Part shown: one piece after another, positions 51,811-61,285 of the stretch | Numbering within the stretch: position 1 is the stretch's first letter | Layout: the number at the start of each line of letters is the position of its first letter | Assembly: GCA_964350445.1 (NCBI GenBank) | Contig: CAYGKA010000004.1 | Coordinates: forward strand, 62,001 to 126,000 | DNA: 64,000 bases | Direction: 5' to 3' | Source: Hwanghaeella sp964350445 | Lineage (GTDB): Bacteria; Pseudomonadota; Alphaproteobacteria; UBA8366; Aestuariispiraceae | The notes under the pieces: model-generated | What the model was told of the DNA's origin: nothing | Database searches by the model: none | The model's input: the letters and a program-made list of their open reading frames with translations, nothing else | Translations under genes and position numbers: made by a program

Positions 51811-52395
51811 ATGGCTGATTTAGGAGGCATTGCTGGTCTGTTGAACGCTGTTACGCAGCGTAGCGTTGAGACTCAACGCAGCACGACCAATGATGATGCC
51901 GAAGATAATCGGACGACGACGCAAACCGCCGGCACCACCGAGTCTGCGGGAAGCGGCACGACATCCGCCGCCGCGACAGTCGGCGAAGGCTTGGCCTTTC
52001 AGCCGATCGACGCCACCGGGACCGACCAGACCGCCAACACCGAATTCACCGGATCGACCGGGCGGGTCATTCAGGACCAGGTAACGATCAGCTCGGAAGC
52101 ACGGTCGGCCTTCGCGCAATCCCAAGCCGGGACGAGCGAGTCCAGCAGCCCTGGGGCATCGGCGTTCGAAGCAGCGATCAACCCGGCACGAAGCTTGGCA
52201 TTCCGCGCCGATTCCGCTGAGGAAGCCGCCACCATCAACGGGGTGGAAGAGGTAAACGCCGCCGCCGACCGGGGCCAAACCAATCAGGTTGAAACCAACG
52301 AGAGTGACACCGGCACGGTGGTCGGGAATACCGACGTCACCGCCCTCTCTTCGCAAAACCGCGAATTGGGACAATTGGTGGACCAGTTCGCTTGA
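51811..52395 (+). CDS. Low-complexity Ser/Thr/Ala/Glu-rich hypothetical protein next to type I secretion genes
   Basis: This 194-residue protein is not assigned to a family. It is very rich in Thr, Ser, Ala, Glu, Gln and Asn, with no lysine that I can see and no cysteine, and should be largely disordered and acidic. One more ordered motif is 'GRVIQDQVTISSEARSAFAQ', similar in style to short 'VTISxEA' segments in flagellar or secreted proteins of alphaproteobacteria. The C-terminus ends in 'ELGQLVDQFA'. No RTX repeats or signal peptide are present. An ACAAGG site precedes the ATG at 51811. Its place directly upstream of the exporter makes it a candidate substrate or regulator, which is an inference from position only. 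Confidence 0.7.
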   Translation: MADLGGIAGLLNAVTQRSVETQRSTTNDDAEDNRTTTQTAGTTESAGSGTTSAAATVGEGLAFQPIDATGTDQTANTEFTGSTGRVIQDQVTISSEARSAFAQSQAGTSESSSPGASAFEAAINPARSLAFRADSAEEAATINGVEEVNAAADRGQTNQVETNESDTGTVVGNTDVTALSSQNRELGQLVDQFA

Positions 52396-52717
52396 TCCGC
52401 CGAAACGGCGCCCATTTCAATTTCCTCTGAAACCAATTTTTGCGTCACCCGTGCAGCGGACGTCCTGATGAGGTCTGGTTCAAGCTGTGTCTTGGGCAAT
52501 GCATGCAGTCGCCGACCCAACGCTTTTGGAATAACCCCAAGTGAATTTTCAATAGAAAAAGGCAAAAGCAAATAATGCCGACTACGCCGGGTCTTTGCAC
52601 AAGACAACCAAAACAATAATTGGGTCGCCTCTTATTAATAACTGGACAGTTTATCCAAAGGAAATTTAAGGATACACTGCAGTTTCACTCCATGGATACG
52701 ATACGTAGAGCCGCCGA
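52396..52717. other. Gene-free stretch before the type I exporter
   Basis: These 322 bases are richer in A+T than their surroundings. A short GCCG-AAA-CGGC hairpin lies right after the preceding stop (about 52399-52410) and could be a weak terminator. The part from 52540 to 52690 is AT-rich and probably holds the exporter promoter. Open frames here on the minus strand look like chance frames and no RNA gene was recognised. Confidence 0.5.
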
Positions 52718-55531
52718 ATGGCCCCAGATGATGACGTAACAGCCAACCGGCAAAGCGGCGGCGAGCCTGACGATACGGGCGCATCCGGGCGCGACGACGG
52801 CAGCAGCGGTTTATCGCGCCTCTTCGGCGCCAAGAAAGCGGCTGCGAAAAAGGCGGCGGCAAACAAAGACTCGACAGCCGCCCCGGCCTTTTCTTCCTTC
52901 CGGTCGCCGCAAGCCATTCCCGACACCCTGGCCGCGCGCATACCGCCCGCCCCTGTGATGCAGGAGGGCGATGCACCGCCGATCTCTCATGAAACGACCG
53001 GCGCCGTCGAGGCGTCGGACCAAGCTGGCATCGATTCCGAAGAGGAAGTGCTGCCGGAATTGGGTGGCGTATCGCTTGGGCGCACCGATGGGCCGGATGA
53101 CCAATTCGCTGATGGCAAGCCGGAAACGCTGGGCGAGGAAACCGACGAGGTTTTGCCCCGCGGCGATCTTCTAGCCGTATCCGCAGGCCAGCCCGATCAA
53201 ACCGCTGGAACAGGCGGGCGAGACCTGCTCGCTCGAACCACGGTGAAAGAGAAGCCGCTGGATGAAAAGCCCGCCGGGCCGCGCGCGATGGAAATGCCGC
53301 TCACGCCCGAAGAACGGGAGCGTCGGGACGGTGACGAACGCCGCAACGAGGAACGGCCCGGCGCCGATAGAAGGGGCGTCGCCGACACCTGGGCCGTGCG
53401 GCCGTCGCGCCATACCAACGACGATCCCTTGCTGGGTTGCCTCACCATTATCTGTACCTTGCTCGACAGGCCGATCTCGTCGGATGCCCTCACCGCGGGG
53501 CTCCCGCTCGACGACGGGCATCTGACACCGGACCTGTTCCGCCGGGCGGCCGAGCGCGCGGGCATTTCCTCCCGCCTCGTCACCCGGAAGCTGGAAGACA
53601 TTTCGCAAATGTCCCTTCCCTGCGTCGTCCTTTTGCACGGCAAGAGAGCGGCCGTCGTCACGCATATGAAGGGCCTGGAGAAGGTGACCGTCGTCCTGCC
53701 CGAAATGGGCGCCGGCGCACGGGAAATTCCGTTCTCGGAACTGCAGCAGGAATATGCCGGCTATACGATCTTCGCCCGGCCGGAATTCCAATTCGACACG
53801 CGGGCGGTCGACCTGCATGTCAAGAACCCGAAAGGGTGGTTCTGGGGAACGATCATGTCTTCCTGGACGCTTTACGTGGAAGTCATGATCGCCGCGCTGT
53901 TGATCAACCTTTTCGCCATCGCCAGCCCATTGTTCACCATGAATGTCTACGACCGTGTGGTTCCGAACTTCGCGGAAGAAACGCTGTGGGTCCTCGCTAT
54001 CGGCGTGACAACGGTTTTCGTCTTCGACTTCATTCTCAAATTGTTGCGGGCCTATCTGGTCGACGCCGCGGGAAAGAGCGCCGATACCAAGATTGCCGCG
54101 CGTCTGTTCCAACAGATGTTGGGCATGAAAATGGCGCATCGCCCGCCGTCGTCGGGGGCGCTCGCCAACCAGATGCGGGAATTCGAATCGATCCGGGAAT
54201 TCTTCACGTCCTCCACCCTGGTGGCGCTGATCGATCTTCCTTTCATCTTCATGTTTGTGGCGATCATCTACGTAATAGGCGGGCCGGTTGCGATTGTACC
54301 CGCCGTTGTCGTCGCGATCGTCATTCCGATCGGCATGCTGATGCAGATTCCGATGAAAAAGATCGTGCAAGAGACTTTCCGGGAAGCGCAGCAGAAGCAC
54401 GCAATCCTCATCGAAGCGATATCCGGCATCGAGACGATCAAGTCGACCGCCTCCGAAGGACGGATGCAGCGCAGTTGGGAATTGTTCGTTAACCGTACGG
54501 CCCGGTCGGCCATGCGCGCCGCCCGCTGGTCTCAGATCGCCATGAACTTTTCGAGTTTCGCGATGCAGATGGTGACCGTCCTGGTTATCATCGTCGGCGT
54601 CTATCTGATCCAGGAAGGCGAAATGACCGTGGGGGCGCTTGTCGCCTGTACGATCCTCTCCGGCCGCGCCTTGGCGCCGCTCGGCCAAATCGCCGCGATC
54701 GCCACGCGATTCCACCAGGCGCGCAACTCCCTGTCTGCGCTGGACGGCATGATGCAGACCCCGGTCGAACGACCGGAGGGACGCACCTTCGTCAACCGCC
54801 AGAAATTCAGCGGCCAAATTGAGTTCAAGGATGTCGGCTTTACCTATCCCGACGCCAAGACGAGCGCGCTGCAAAAAGTCTCCTTCAAGATCGAAGCGGG
54901 TGAAAAGGTCGGCATCATCGGCCGCATCGGGTCCGGAAAAAGCACGCTCGAACGGCTGATCATGGGCCTGTACGACCCGACCGATGGCGCGGTCCTGGTG
55001 GACGGCACGGATACGCGGCAGGTAGACCCGGCCGACCTGCGCCGCAGCATCGGCGTCGTGCCGCAGGACACCTATCTTTTCTTCGGCACCGTGAAGGAGA
55101 ATATCGCCCTAGGCGCGCCCTATGCGGATGACGAGATGATCCTGCGTGCCGCGCGAATTTCAGGCGTGGACGAGTTTACCAGCCGGCACCCGCTGGGCCT
55201 GGACATGCCGGTCGGCGAGCGGGGACAATCGCTCTCAGGCGGTCAGCGTCAGGCGATTTCCATCGCCCGCGCGCTGTTGTTGGAACCGCCCATCCTGTTG
55301 CTGGATGAACCGACCAGTTCCATGGATAATACGACCGAAGGGCGCTTCAAGCAGCGGATGCAGTCCATGATGCCCGGGAAGACCTTGATTCTGGTGACCC
55401 ATCGCGGGTCGCTCTTGACGCTTGTTGACCGTTTGCTCGTCATGGATGGTGGGCTTCTTGTGGCGGACGGACCAAAGGACCAAGTCATGGAAGCCTTGGC
55501 CAGTGGCCGCATCCAAACCGCGAAGGCTTGA
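52718..55531 (+). CDS. Type I secretion ABC exporter (LapB-like permease/ATPase with degenerate C39 domain)
   Basis: This 937-residue inner-membrane exporter moves a protein straight from cytoplasm to the outside with an adaptor and a TolC-type channel. After an unusually long, charged, low-complexity N-terminus (about 1-225, with the repeat AAAKKAAANK) comes a C39-like domain (about 230-365) with 'DDPLLGCLTIICTLLDRPIS'. This is the LapB-type domain that lacks peptidase residues. The six-helix membrane domain follows (about 380-680). The ATPase has Walker A 'GRIGSGKST' near 735, signature 'SLSGGQRQA' near 837, Walker B 'ILLLDEPTSSMD' near 860 and His in 'VTHRGS' near 893. The adaptor gene follows by 13 bases. 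LapB-type exporters carry large adhesins, and none is encoded here. Confidence 0.92.
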   Translation: MAPDDDVTANRQSGGEPDDTGASGRDDGSSGLSRLFGAKKAAAKKAAANKDSTAAPAFSSFRSPQAIPDTLAARIPPAPVMQEGDAPPISHETTGAVEASDQAGIDSEEEVLPELGGVSLGRTDGPDDQFADGKPETLGEETDEVLPRGDLLAVSAGQPDQTAGTGGRDLLARTTVKEKPLDEKPAGPRAMEMPLTPEERERRDGDERRNEERPGADRRGVADTWAVRPSRHTNDDPLLGCLTIICTLLDRPISSDALTAGLPLDDGHLTPDLFRRAAERAGISSRLVTRKLEDISQMSLPCVVLLHGKRAAVVTHMKGLEKVTVVLPEMGAGAREIPFSELQQEYAGYTIFARPEFQFDTRAVDLHVKNPKGWFWGTIMSSWTLYVEVMIAALLINLFAIASPLFTMNVYDRVVPNFAEETLWVLAIGVTTVFVFDFILKLLRAYLVDAAGKSADTKIAARLFQQMLGMKMAHRPPSSGALANQMREFESIREFFTSSTLVALIDLPFIFMFVAIIYVIGGPVAIVPAVVVAIVIPIGMLMQIPMKKIVQETFREAQQKHAILIEAISGIETIKSTASEGRMQRSWELFVNRTARSAMRAARWSQIAMNFSSFAMQMVTVLVIIVGVYLIQEGEMTVGALVACTILSGRALAPLGQIAAIATRFHQARNSLSALDGMMQTPVERPEGRTFVNRQKFSGQIEFKDVGFTYPDAKTSALQKVSFKIEAGEKVGIIGRIGSGKSTLERLIMGLYDPTDGAVLVDGTDTRQVDPADLRRSIGVVPQDTYLFFGTVKENIALGAPYADDEMILRAARISGVDEFTSRHPLGLDMPVGERGQSLSGGQRQAISIARALLLEPPILLLDEPTSSMDNTTEGRFKQRMQSMMPGKTLILVTHRGSLLTLVDRLLVMDGGLLVADGPKDQVMEALASGRIQTAKA

Positions 55532-55544
55532 TAGGATCTAGGCA

Positions 55545-56864
55545 ATGGCAGGACTTGGCGGCAGTTGGGACGACGACCTCTTCGAAGACGAAGGACGCAA
55601 AGGCATTAAAAGCGCGAACCGTGTCGCGCATATCATGCTGTTCGCCATCGTCCTTTTCTTCATCGCCTTCATAACCTGGGCCTACAATGCGACCCTGGAT
55701 GAAGTGACCCGCGGCGAAGGCCGTATCATCCCCTCCAGCCAAACCCAGGTCGTGCAGCATCTGGAAGGCGGCATCGTCTCGGAAATCCTGGTCCGGGAAG
55801 GCCAGATCGTTCTTCAGGGCGATCCTTTGATGCGGATCGAAAACCGGGTCGCGGAAGCGGACCTTGCCGAGAAGCGCAAACAATACGTCAACCTGCTGGC
55901 AACGGCGGCCCGGTTGGAGGCTGAAGCGGCCGGCGCGGACACCATCGAGTTTCCGGCAGACGTGATGACCCGCGCTCCCGAACTGGCAACAGCGGAGCAG
56001 CGGCTGTTCGACCGCCGCACCAACCAATTGCAGCAGCAAGTCCAAATCCTGCGCGAACAGACCGCCCAAAAGCGGCAGGAATTGCAGGAAATCAGCAGCC
56101 GCAGGACCCAGGCGGAAAACCAACTCGCCCTTTCCGACGAAGAGTACAAATTGCTCAAACCGCTTGTCGACCAAGGCGTGTCAGCCAGGATCGATCTGAT
56201 TCGCCTGCAGCAGAAAATGGAAGACCTCAGGTCCGAAGTTCAAACCGCGAAGCTTGCCGTGCCACGGCTGCAGTCGGCCCTGAACGAGGCCCGCCAGAGG
56301 ATAGAGGAAAAGACGTCCTCCTTCCGAACCGAAGCGCAGCAGGAACTGAACAATACCCGGGTCGAAGCGTCCCGCCTGTATGAGGACATCTCTGCCGGTA
56401 TCGACCGGGCGACGCGAACCGAAATCCGCTCCCCCGTTAAGGGAACCGTCAACAAGCTTCTGGTCAACACGATCGGCGGCGTCGTACGGCCGGGTGACGA
56501 CCTGCTGGAAATCGTTCCGCTGGAGGATGCCCTGCTGGTCGAAGCCCGCATCAAACCGTCGGACCGCGCCCAGCTTTTTCCGGGCCTTAAGGCCGTCGTG
56601 AAACTGAGCGCTTACGATTTCTCCATCTGGGGCGGCCTGGACGCTGAGCTGATCGACATCAGCGCGGACACGATCACCGATGAACAGGGCGAGACATTCT
56701 ATCGCATCCGGCTGCGCACGGACGACACGAGCCTGGCGCCGGACAAGCCGATCACCACGGGGATGACCGCCTCGGTCGACATCCTGACCGGCGAGAAGAC
56801 CGTCCTGCAGTATATGCTGAAGCCGATCCTGAAAGCACAGCAGAACGCCTTGCGCGAACGCTAA
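55545..56864 (+). CDS. HlyD/LapC-family type I secretion periplasmic adaptor
   Basis: This 439-residue membrane fusion protein has one membrane helix near residues 25-45 and a lipoyl-like barrel start 'GEGRIIPSSQTQVVQHLEGGIVSEILVREG', a family hallmark shown here in part. A long coiled-coil hairpin (about 95-280, rich in Gln, Glu, Arg and Leu) follows, then the closing half 'TRTEIRSPVKGTVNKLLVNTIGGVVRPGDDLLEIVP'. It links the ABC exporter to an outer-membrane TolC-like channel, which is not encoded in the window. It shares a transcript with the exporter. Confidence 0.93.
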   Translation: MAGLGGSWDDDLFEDEGRKGIKSANRVAHIMLFAIVLFFIAFITWAYNATLDEVTRGEGRIIPSSQTQVVQHLEGGIVSEILVREGQIVLQGDPLMRIENRVAEADLAEKRKQYVNLLATAARLEAEAAGADTIEFPADVMTRAPELATAEQRLFDRRTNQLQQQVQILREQTAQKRQELQEISSRRTQAENQLALSDEEYKLLKPLVDQGVSARIDLIRLQQKMEDLRSEVQTAKLAVPRLQSALNEARQRIEEKTSSFRTEAQQELNNTRVEASRLYEDISAGIDRATRTEIRSPVKGTVNKLLVNTIGGVVRPGDDLLEIVPLEDALLVEARIKPSDRAQLFPGLKAVVKLSAYDFSIWGGLDAELIDISADTITDEQGETFYRIRLRTDDTSLAPDKPITTGMTASVDILTGEKTVLQYMLKPILKAQQNALRER

Positions 56865-56900
56865 CATCACCGGAATTTTCGTAACAGGGAGCGAACAGCG

Positions 56901-58103
56901 ATGGCCGACCGATTGGGCGCTTTCGTAGACCATTGCGACATCCGCATTGACGGCGCAGAAACCGGCCCTCTGGCCGGCCTCACCTTAGCGGTGAAGGATT
57001 TGTTCGATGTGGCCGGCACGCGCGCCGGGTGCGGCAATCCCGACTGGCTCGCCACCCATGGCGTAGCGACGGAAACCGCGCCGAGCGTGACAAAGCTTCT
57101 CTCGGCGGGCGCAACGCTGATCGGCAAGACCCATACCGATGAAATCGCCTATTCCCTGAATGGTGAAAATCATTTCTTCGGCACGCCGGTCAATGTGAAT
57201 GCGGAAGGACGCATCCCGGGCGGATCAAGCAGCGGGTCGGCCGCCGCCGTCGCCGGGAAATTGTGCGACATCGCCCTGGGTACGGATACCGGTGGATCGG
57301 TTCGCTTGCCGGCGAGTTATTGCGGGATCTTTGGCTTAAGGCCGACACATGGGCGAATTCCGCTGCAAGGCCTGATGGCCTTGGCGTCCAGTTTCGACAC
57401 CATCGGCTGGTTCGCGCGCGACCCTGCCCATATGCAGACCGTGGGCAAGGTCCTGTTCGACGATTGGATAGACCCACCCACCCTGCAACAGACCTTGGTT
57501 CCGGTCGATGCCTGGGCCTTGGCTGACCCGGCGGTCCGCGATGTCCTGCGGCCCATCGCCGAACGGCTGCGTCTGATCGCTCCCGTGGTGCACGAGATCA
57601 CGCTGGTCCCCGACGGGATCGAGACCTGGTTCCCCCATTTCCGGATCGTTCAGGGCTGGGAAATATGGCGGGAACACCAAGAATGGGTCGAATTGGAAAA
57701 GCCGATTTTCGGCCCGGGTATCGCGGACCGGATGGCCTGGGTGCCAACGATCACGGACCAGGAAAAAGACTTGGCCGACCAGGGCCGCGCAAACGTCATC
57801 GACCGGCTAAACACCATCCTTCAGCCCGGCACCGTCATGGCCCTGCCAACCGCACCCGGCATAGCACCGCTATGCGGTCAACCGGCCGATAAGCTGGAGT
57901 CTTTTCGCTACCGTGCCTTGCAGCTCACCGGCATCGCCAGTCTGGGAAAGGTGCCACAAATCAACATTCCCGTCGGCCAAGTGGACGGGTGCCCCGTCGG
58001 CCTGTCGCTCATAGCAGGGCGCGGCGGTGACGAGTTGCTGCTTGAGCTGGCGCAGCGTATCGCCGGAGAAGCTCAAAATGGCCTCTCAACCCTGCAAATT
58101 TGA
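56901..58103 (+). CDS. Amidase (amidase signature family, AtzF/GatA-like)
   Basis: This 400-residue enzyme has the Ser-cisSer-Lys triad of the amidase signature family: Lys32 in 'LAVKDLFDVAG', cis-Ser109 in 'PGGSSSGSAAAVAG' and nucleophile Ser133 in 'DTGGSVRLPASYCG', with the usual 24-residue spacing. It is shorter than GatA (about 480) and closest in size to AtzF or small-molecule amidases, so it probably hydrolyses a carboxamide such as an aryl or aliphatic amide. It follows the secretion genes by 36 bases on the same strand, but nothing else links it to secretion. Confidence 0.92.
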   Translation: MADRLGAFVDHCDIRIDGAETGPLAGLTLAVKDLFDVAGTRAGCGNPDWLATHGVATETAPSVTKLLSAGATLIGKTHTDEIAYSLNGENHFFGTPVNVNAEGRIPGGSSSGSAAAVAGKLCDIALGTDTGGSVRLPASYCGIFGLRPTHGRIPLQGLMALASSFDTIGWFARDPAHMQTVGKVLFDDWIDPPTLQQTLVPVDAWALADPAVRDVLRPIAERLRLIAPVVHEITLVPDGIETWFPHFRIVQGWEIWREHQEWVELEKPIFGPGIADRMAWVPTITDQEKDLADQGRANVIDRLNTILQPGTVMALPTAPGIAPLCGQPADKLESFRYRALQLTGIASLGKVPQINIPVGQVDGCPVGLSLIAGRGGDELLLELAQRIAGEAQNGLSTLQI

Positions 58104-58211
58104 CGACAAAAACCACTTTAATGCGTTAAGGTTTCAAGAAAACATATTGAGATTGGGATCCCACCCGTCCGCCAAGCTGCTGATAACGTGGAAAATTCGG
58201 GGAAAATAGAA

Positions 58212-58496
58212 ATGAAATCGAGGCATACTGAGACGGCTGACATATTGGAAAATTCTAGAAACAGCGATCACTACGTCGATGCCCATCCCCATACCGGGGA
58301 GTACAAGCAGTTTCTTAGAATGAGTGTTGAGCCCTGGGCAAATCCCAACACGGACAGGGCGCAGTTGTCGAAGAAACGCCGTGCCGGCGCCTGGGACCCA
58401 TTAATCGCGTTCGCAGTAACCTTTGGTGGGCTGTATCTGGCTATCGCCGGCGTGCCTGACTTTGTGACGAAAGTATTTACAGCCCTAGGACTTTAA
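58212..58496 (+). CDS. Small hypothetical protein with one C-terminal membrane helix
   Basis: This 94-residue protein is not recognised. The first 70 residues are polar and His/Asn-rich ('NSDHYVDAHPHTGEYKQFLR'), followed by a basic patch (SKKRRAG) and one hydrophobic helix ('PLIAFAVTFGGLYLAIAGVP', about 70-89). This is the layout of a membrane-anchored cytosolic peptide. GGGGAAAAT lies 7-13 bases before the ATG at 58212, and an earlier ATG at 58188 is possible. Base composition is a little more AT-rich than the neighbours. Confidence 0.6.
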   Translation: MKSRHTETADILENSRNSDHYVDAHPHTGEYKQFLRMSVEPWANPNTDRAQLSKKRRAGAWDPLIAFAVTFGGLYLAIAGVPDFVTKVFTALGL

Positions 58497-58514
58497 AGGG
58501 CAAAACCCTCAACT

Positions 58515-59033
58515 TCATCCGCCTTCGTATTGCAACAGGCTGGTGAACGGGATGTTGATTTTCTCCCGGCCTTTCAGGTCGGTCAGCTCGATGATGCAAA
58601 CAGCCCCGCGCACGTCTCCGCCCATCTGTTTGCAGAGGTCGGCGGAAGCTGCAAGCGTCCCGCCGGTGGCCAGAAGATCGTCCAAGATCACGACGCGCTG
58701 CCCGGGTGCAAGCGCGTCCTTCTGAATTTCAATCGTATCGGTGCCATATTCCAGGCCGTATTCGTACCGGACGACTTCGCCCGGCAGCTTCCCTTTTTTC
58801 CGCACCATGACGAAGCCCAAGCCAAGTTCCAGCGCCAGCGGCGCGGCGGTCAGAAAACCGCGCGATTCGATACCGACCAACACATCGGGCTGCATTTCGT
58901 CCACGGCCTCGGCCAGCCGCCGCACGCAAGCGCGCCAGGCCCTGGGATGCGCCAAGAGGGTGGAAATGTCATAGAACTCTATCCCCGGTTTCGGGAAATC
59001 GGGGATTGTGCGAATGTGTTCTTTCAAATCCAT
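58515..59033 (-). CDS. apt: Adenine phosphoribosyltransferase
   Basis: This 172-residue salvage enzyme converts adenine and PRPP to AMP. It has the standard opening 'LKEHIRTIPDFPKPGIEFYDIS', 'GIESRGFLTAAPLALELGLGFVMVRKKGKLPG' in part, and the PRPP loop 'VVILDDLLATGGTLAAS' near residue 118-134. Length is normal for the family. It is transcribed alone, opposite to the small membrane protein and divergent from the Mla cluster. Confidence 0.96.
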   Translation of the reverse strand: MDLKEHIRTIPDFPKPGIEFYDISTLLAHPRAWRACVRRLAEAVDEMQPDVLVGIESRGFLTAAPLALELGLGFVMVRKKGKLPGEVVRYEYGLEYGTDTIEIQKDALAPGQRVVILDDLLATGGTLAASADLCKQMGGDVRGAVCIIELTDLKGREKINIPFTSLLQYEGG

Positions 59034-59218
59034 GGTATTCCGGTCCCCGGCGAAGATGGCATAGTCTGACGGCGTGACTTGATCCTAAGCGGCGTCGCCG
59101 TGACGGGCAACGTGACTTAGTCTATCAAACTGGGTCTGTGGATTGGGGCTATGGAAAAGATGGATGTCCTGACGCGGCATTGGGGACGCGAGGAACAGGA
59201 CGCCCATAGGGGATTTTG

Positions 59219-60388
59219 GTGAGCGAGACGCAGCGGACAAGCACGGACGGCCTTGGCCTGAAATCCGGTTCGATCGAGAGGCGCGACCAGGCGGATAAAT
59301 GCGTCCTGGTCCTTGCGGGCGTCTGGTCGGTTCCGACCGCTGCGGCGTTGAGCCGTCAGATCGCGGGCCTGTCGCTGCCGTCGCACGGCCCCGTCACGAT
59401 CGACGTCGCGGAAATCGGCACGATGGATACGTCGGGCGCATGGCTCATTCACGGGCTGACGGTAGCCCTCAAGAAAAACGGCGCCGACCCAAGATTGGAA
59501 AACCTGAAAGAACAGCATGCTCCGCTGATGCGTCTGGTCGATGGCGCGGTGGCGGAGCCTGACGAAACAATTCATTCCAAGCCGACGAACTTCCTCAAGT
59601 TGCTCGAGATTACCGGCAAGGCCACGGTAATGGCCCTCTCCAAAGGGCGGGAATTGACCAACTTCGTGGGCATTCTGACCATTGCGTTTCTGAGAGCGGC
59701 CAGAAATCCCGCTCGGCTACGGCCGATTTCTTTCGTCAATCAGCTCGAATTGACCGGCCTGCGAGCCATTCCCATCGTCGGCCTTCTGTCCTTCCTGATC
59801 GGCGTCACCCTCGCCTATTTGATGGCGGATCAATTCCGCGCTTATGGCCTGGATGTCTTCACCGTCAACGTGCTTGGCATTTTTGTCCTGCGCGAAGCCG
59901 GGGTGCTGATCACCGCGATCGTCATCGCCGGCCGGTCCGGGTCCGCCTTCACCGCGGAAATCGGCACCATGAAGGTGAACGAGGAACTGGACGCCCTGCG
60001 CACATTGGGTCTCGACCCCGTCGAAGTCCTCGTCCTGCCGCGCGTTCTGGCGCTTGTCGTCACCTTGCCCATTCTGGCCTTCTGGGCGGACCTGATGGGG
60101 CTTCTCGGTGGCGGATTGATGACCATGCTGGTGCTGGACATGACCCCGCTGCAGTTCATGCAGCAGTTGAAGGAAGCGGTGAATTTGAAGACCTTCATGG
60201 TCGGTTTGGTGAAGGCCCCCGTCCATGCATACATCATCGCGGTCGTGGGGTGTTTCGAGGGTTTCAAAGTACAGCGTAGCGCCGAAAGCGTTGGGCAGCA
60301 GACCACGACATCCGTGGTCGAATCCATTTTCCTGGTGATTGTGGCCACGGCCGGTTTTTCCGTGGTTTTCTCGGTTCTCGGCATTTAG
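59219..60388 (+). CDS. mlaE: MlaE-family lipid ABC transporter permease with N-terminal STAS domain
   Basis: This 389-residue protein fuses a STAS domain (about 15-110; 'ATIDVAEIGTMDTSGAWLIHG'-like core, in MlaB position) to a MlaE permease ('FVNQLELTGLRAIPIVGLLSFLIGVTLAYL', 'GRSGSAFTAEIGTMKVNEELDALRTLGLDP', both given in part). The permease part is normal. In E. coli these two functions lie on separate MlaB and MlaE proteins. A GTG at 59219 with AGGGGA upstream is the best start. It belongs to the phospholipid transport complex with the next three genes, acting between inner and outer membrane. Confidence 0.92.
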   Translation: MSETQRTSTDGLGLKSGSIERRDQADKCVLVLAGVWSVPTAAALSRQIAGLSLPSHGPVTIDVAEIGTMDTSGAWLIHGLTVALKKNGADPRLENLKEQHAPLMRLVDGAVAEPDETIHSKPTNFLKLLEITGKATVMALSKGRELTNFVGILTIAFLRAARNPARLRPISFVNQLELTGLRAIPIVGLLSFLIGVTLAYLMADQFRAYGLDVFTVNVLGIFVLREAGVLITAIVIAGRSGSAFTAEIGTMKVNEELDALRTLGLDPVEVLVLPRVLALVVTLPILAFWADLMGLLGGGLMTMLVLDMTPLQFMQQLKEAVNLKTFMVGLVKAPVHAYIIAVVGCFEGFKVQRSAESVGQQTTTSVVESIFLVIVATAGFSVVFSVLGI

Positions 60389-60393
60389 GCGGG

Positions 60394-61224
60394 ATGATGA
60401 ACGATACAGCGCCCTCCTCCCCAAATCGCAGCGACGCCGCAATGGGCCGCGATGTGGTCATCCGCATCCGGGGGCTACGGACCCAGTTCGGCCGCCAGGT
60501 TATCCATGAAAATTTGGATCTGGATGTTTTCAAGGGCGAAGTGCTTGGTGTCGTAGGGGGGTCAGGTACCGGGAAATCGGTGCTGCTGCGGACGATTGTC
60601 GGGCTGCAGCGACCGGCCGCAGGCGGCATAGAATTGCTGGGCCAGGACGTGCTGTCGTTGAGCGATCAGGCCAAGGAGGCGTTAAGGACGCGGACCGGCG
60701 TACTCTTCCAGGACGGCGCTCTTTTCTCATCCCTCACGGTCGCGGAAAATATCCAGGTCCCGATGCGCGAGCATACGGACCTGCCGCAAAGATTGATGGA
60801 TGAGCTGGCCGAGTTGAAAATCGCGATGGTCGGCCTGCCCCCGGATGCAGCCGGCAAATATCCAAGCGAACTTTCCGGCGGCATGCGTAAGCGCGCGGGC
60901 CTCGCGCGCGCACTGTCGCTGGACCCGGAAATCGTCTTCCTGGACGAGCCGACCGCCGGCCTGGATCCGATCGGGGCGGCCGCCTTCGATCAACTGATCC
61001 TGTCGCTGCAAAAAAGCCTGGGTTTGACGGTTTTCATGGTTACGCATGACCTGGACAGCCTGGCGGCGATCTGCGACCGGATCGCCGCGCTTATAGACAA
61101 GAAGGTGCGTGTTGCTACCATGGCGGAACACATGCGCGACGACGACCCGTGGCTGCACGAGTATTTCCATGGTCCCAGGGCGCGCGCGGCGTTGGATGCC
61201 AAGGCATCCCGCGTTTCCGTGTAG
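60394..61224 (+). CDS. mlaF: MlaF-family lipid transport ATP-binding protein
   Basis: This 276-residue ATPase has Walker A 'GGSGTGKSVLLRTIVGLQ' near residue 50-67, signature 'ELSGGMRKRAGLARAL' and Walker B 'IVFLDEPTAGLDPIG', with His in 'VTHDLDSL'. The 'SGGMRKR' form is typical of MlaF. It starts 5 bases after the mlaE stop and must drive lipid movement through MlaE and MlaD. Confidence 0.95.
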   Translation: MMNDTAPSSPNRSDAAMGRDVVIRIRGLRTQFGRQVIHENLDLDVFKGEVLGVVGGSGTGKSVLLRTIVGLQRPAAGGIELLGQDVLSLSDQAKEALRTRTGVLFQDGALFSSLTVAENIQVPMREHTDLPQRLMDELAELKIAMVGLPPDAAGKYPSELSGGMRKRAGLARALSLDPEIVFLDEPTAGLDPIGAAAFDQLILSLQKSLGLTVFMVTHDLDSLAAICDRIAALIDKKVRVATMAEHMRDDDPWLHEYFHGPRARAALDAKASRVSV

Positions 61225-61285
61225 AGGGAGACGCAACGTGGTCGAAAGCGATACGCCGGTTTTGTGTTGGGGAGTGATTGGTTAA

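Noticed and set aside
52284..52616. Minus-strand 110-codon frame in the gap before the type I exporter
   Set aside because: No ribosome site or family motif, and it overlaps the end of the low-complexity gene; better seen as a chance frame.
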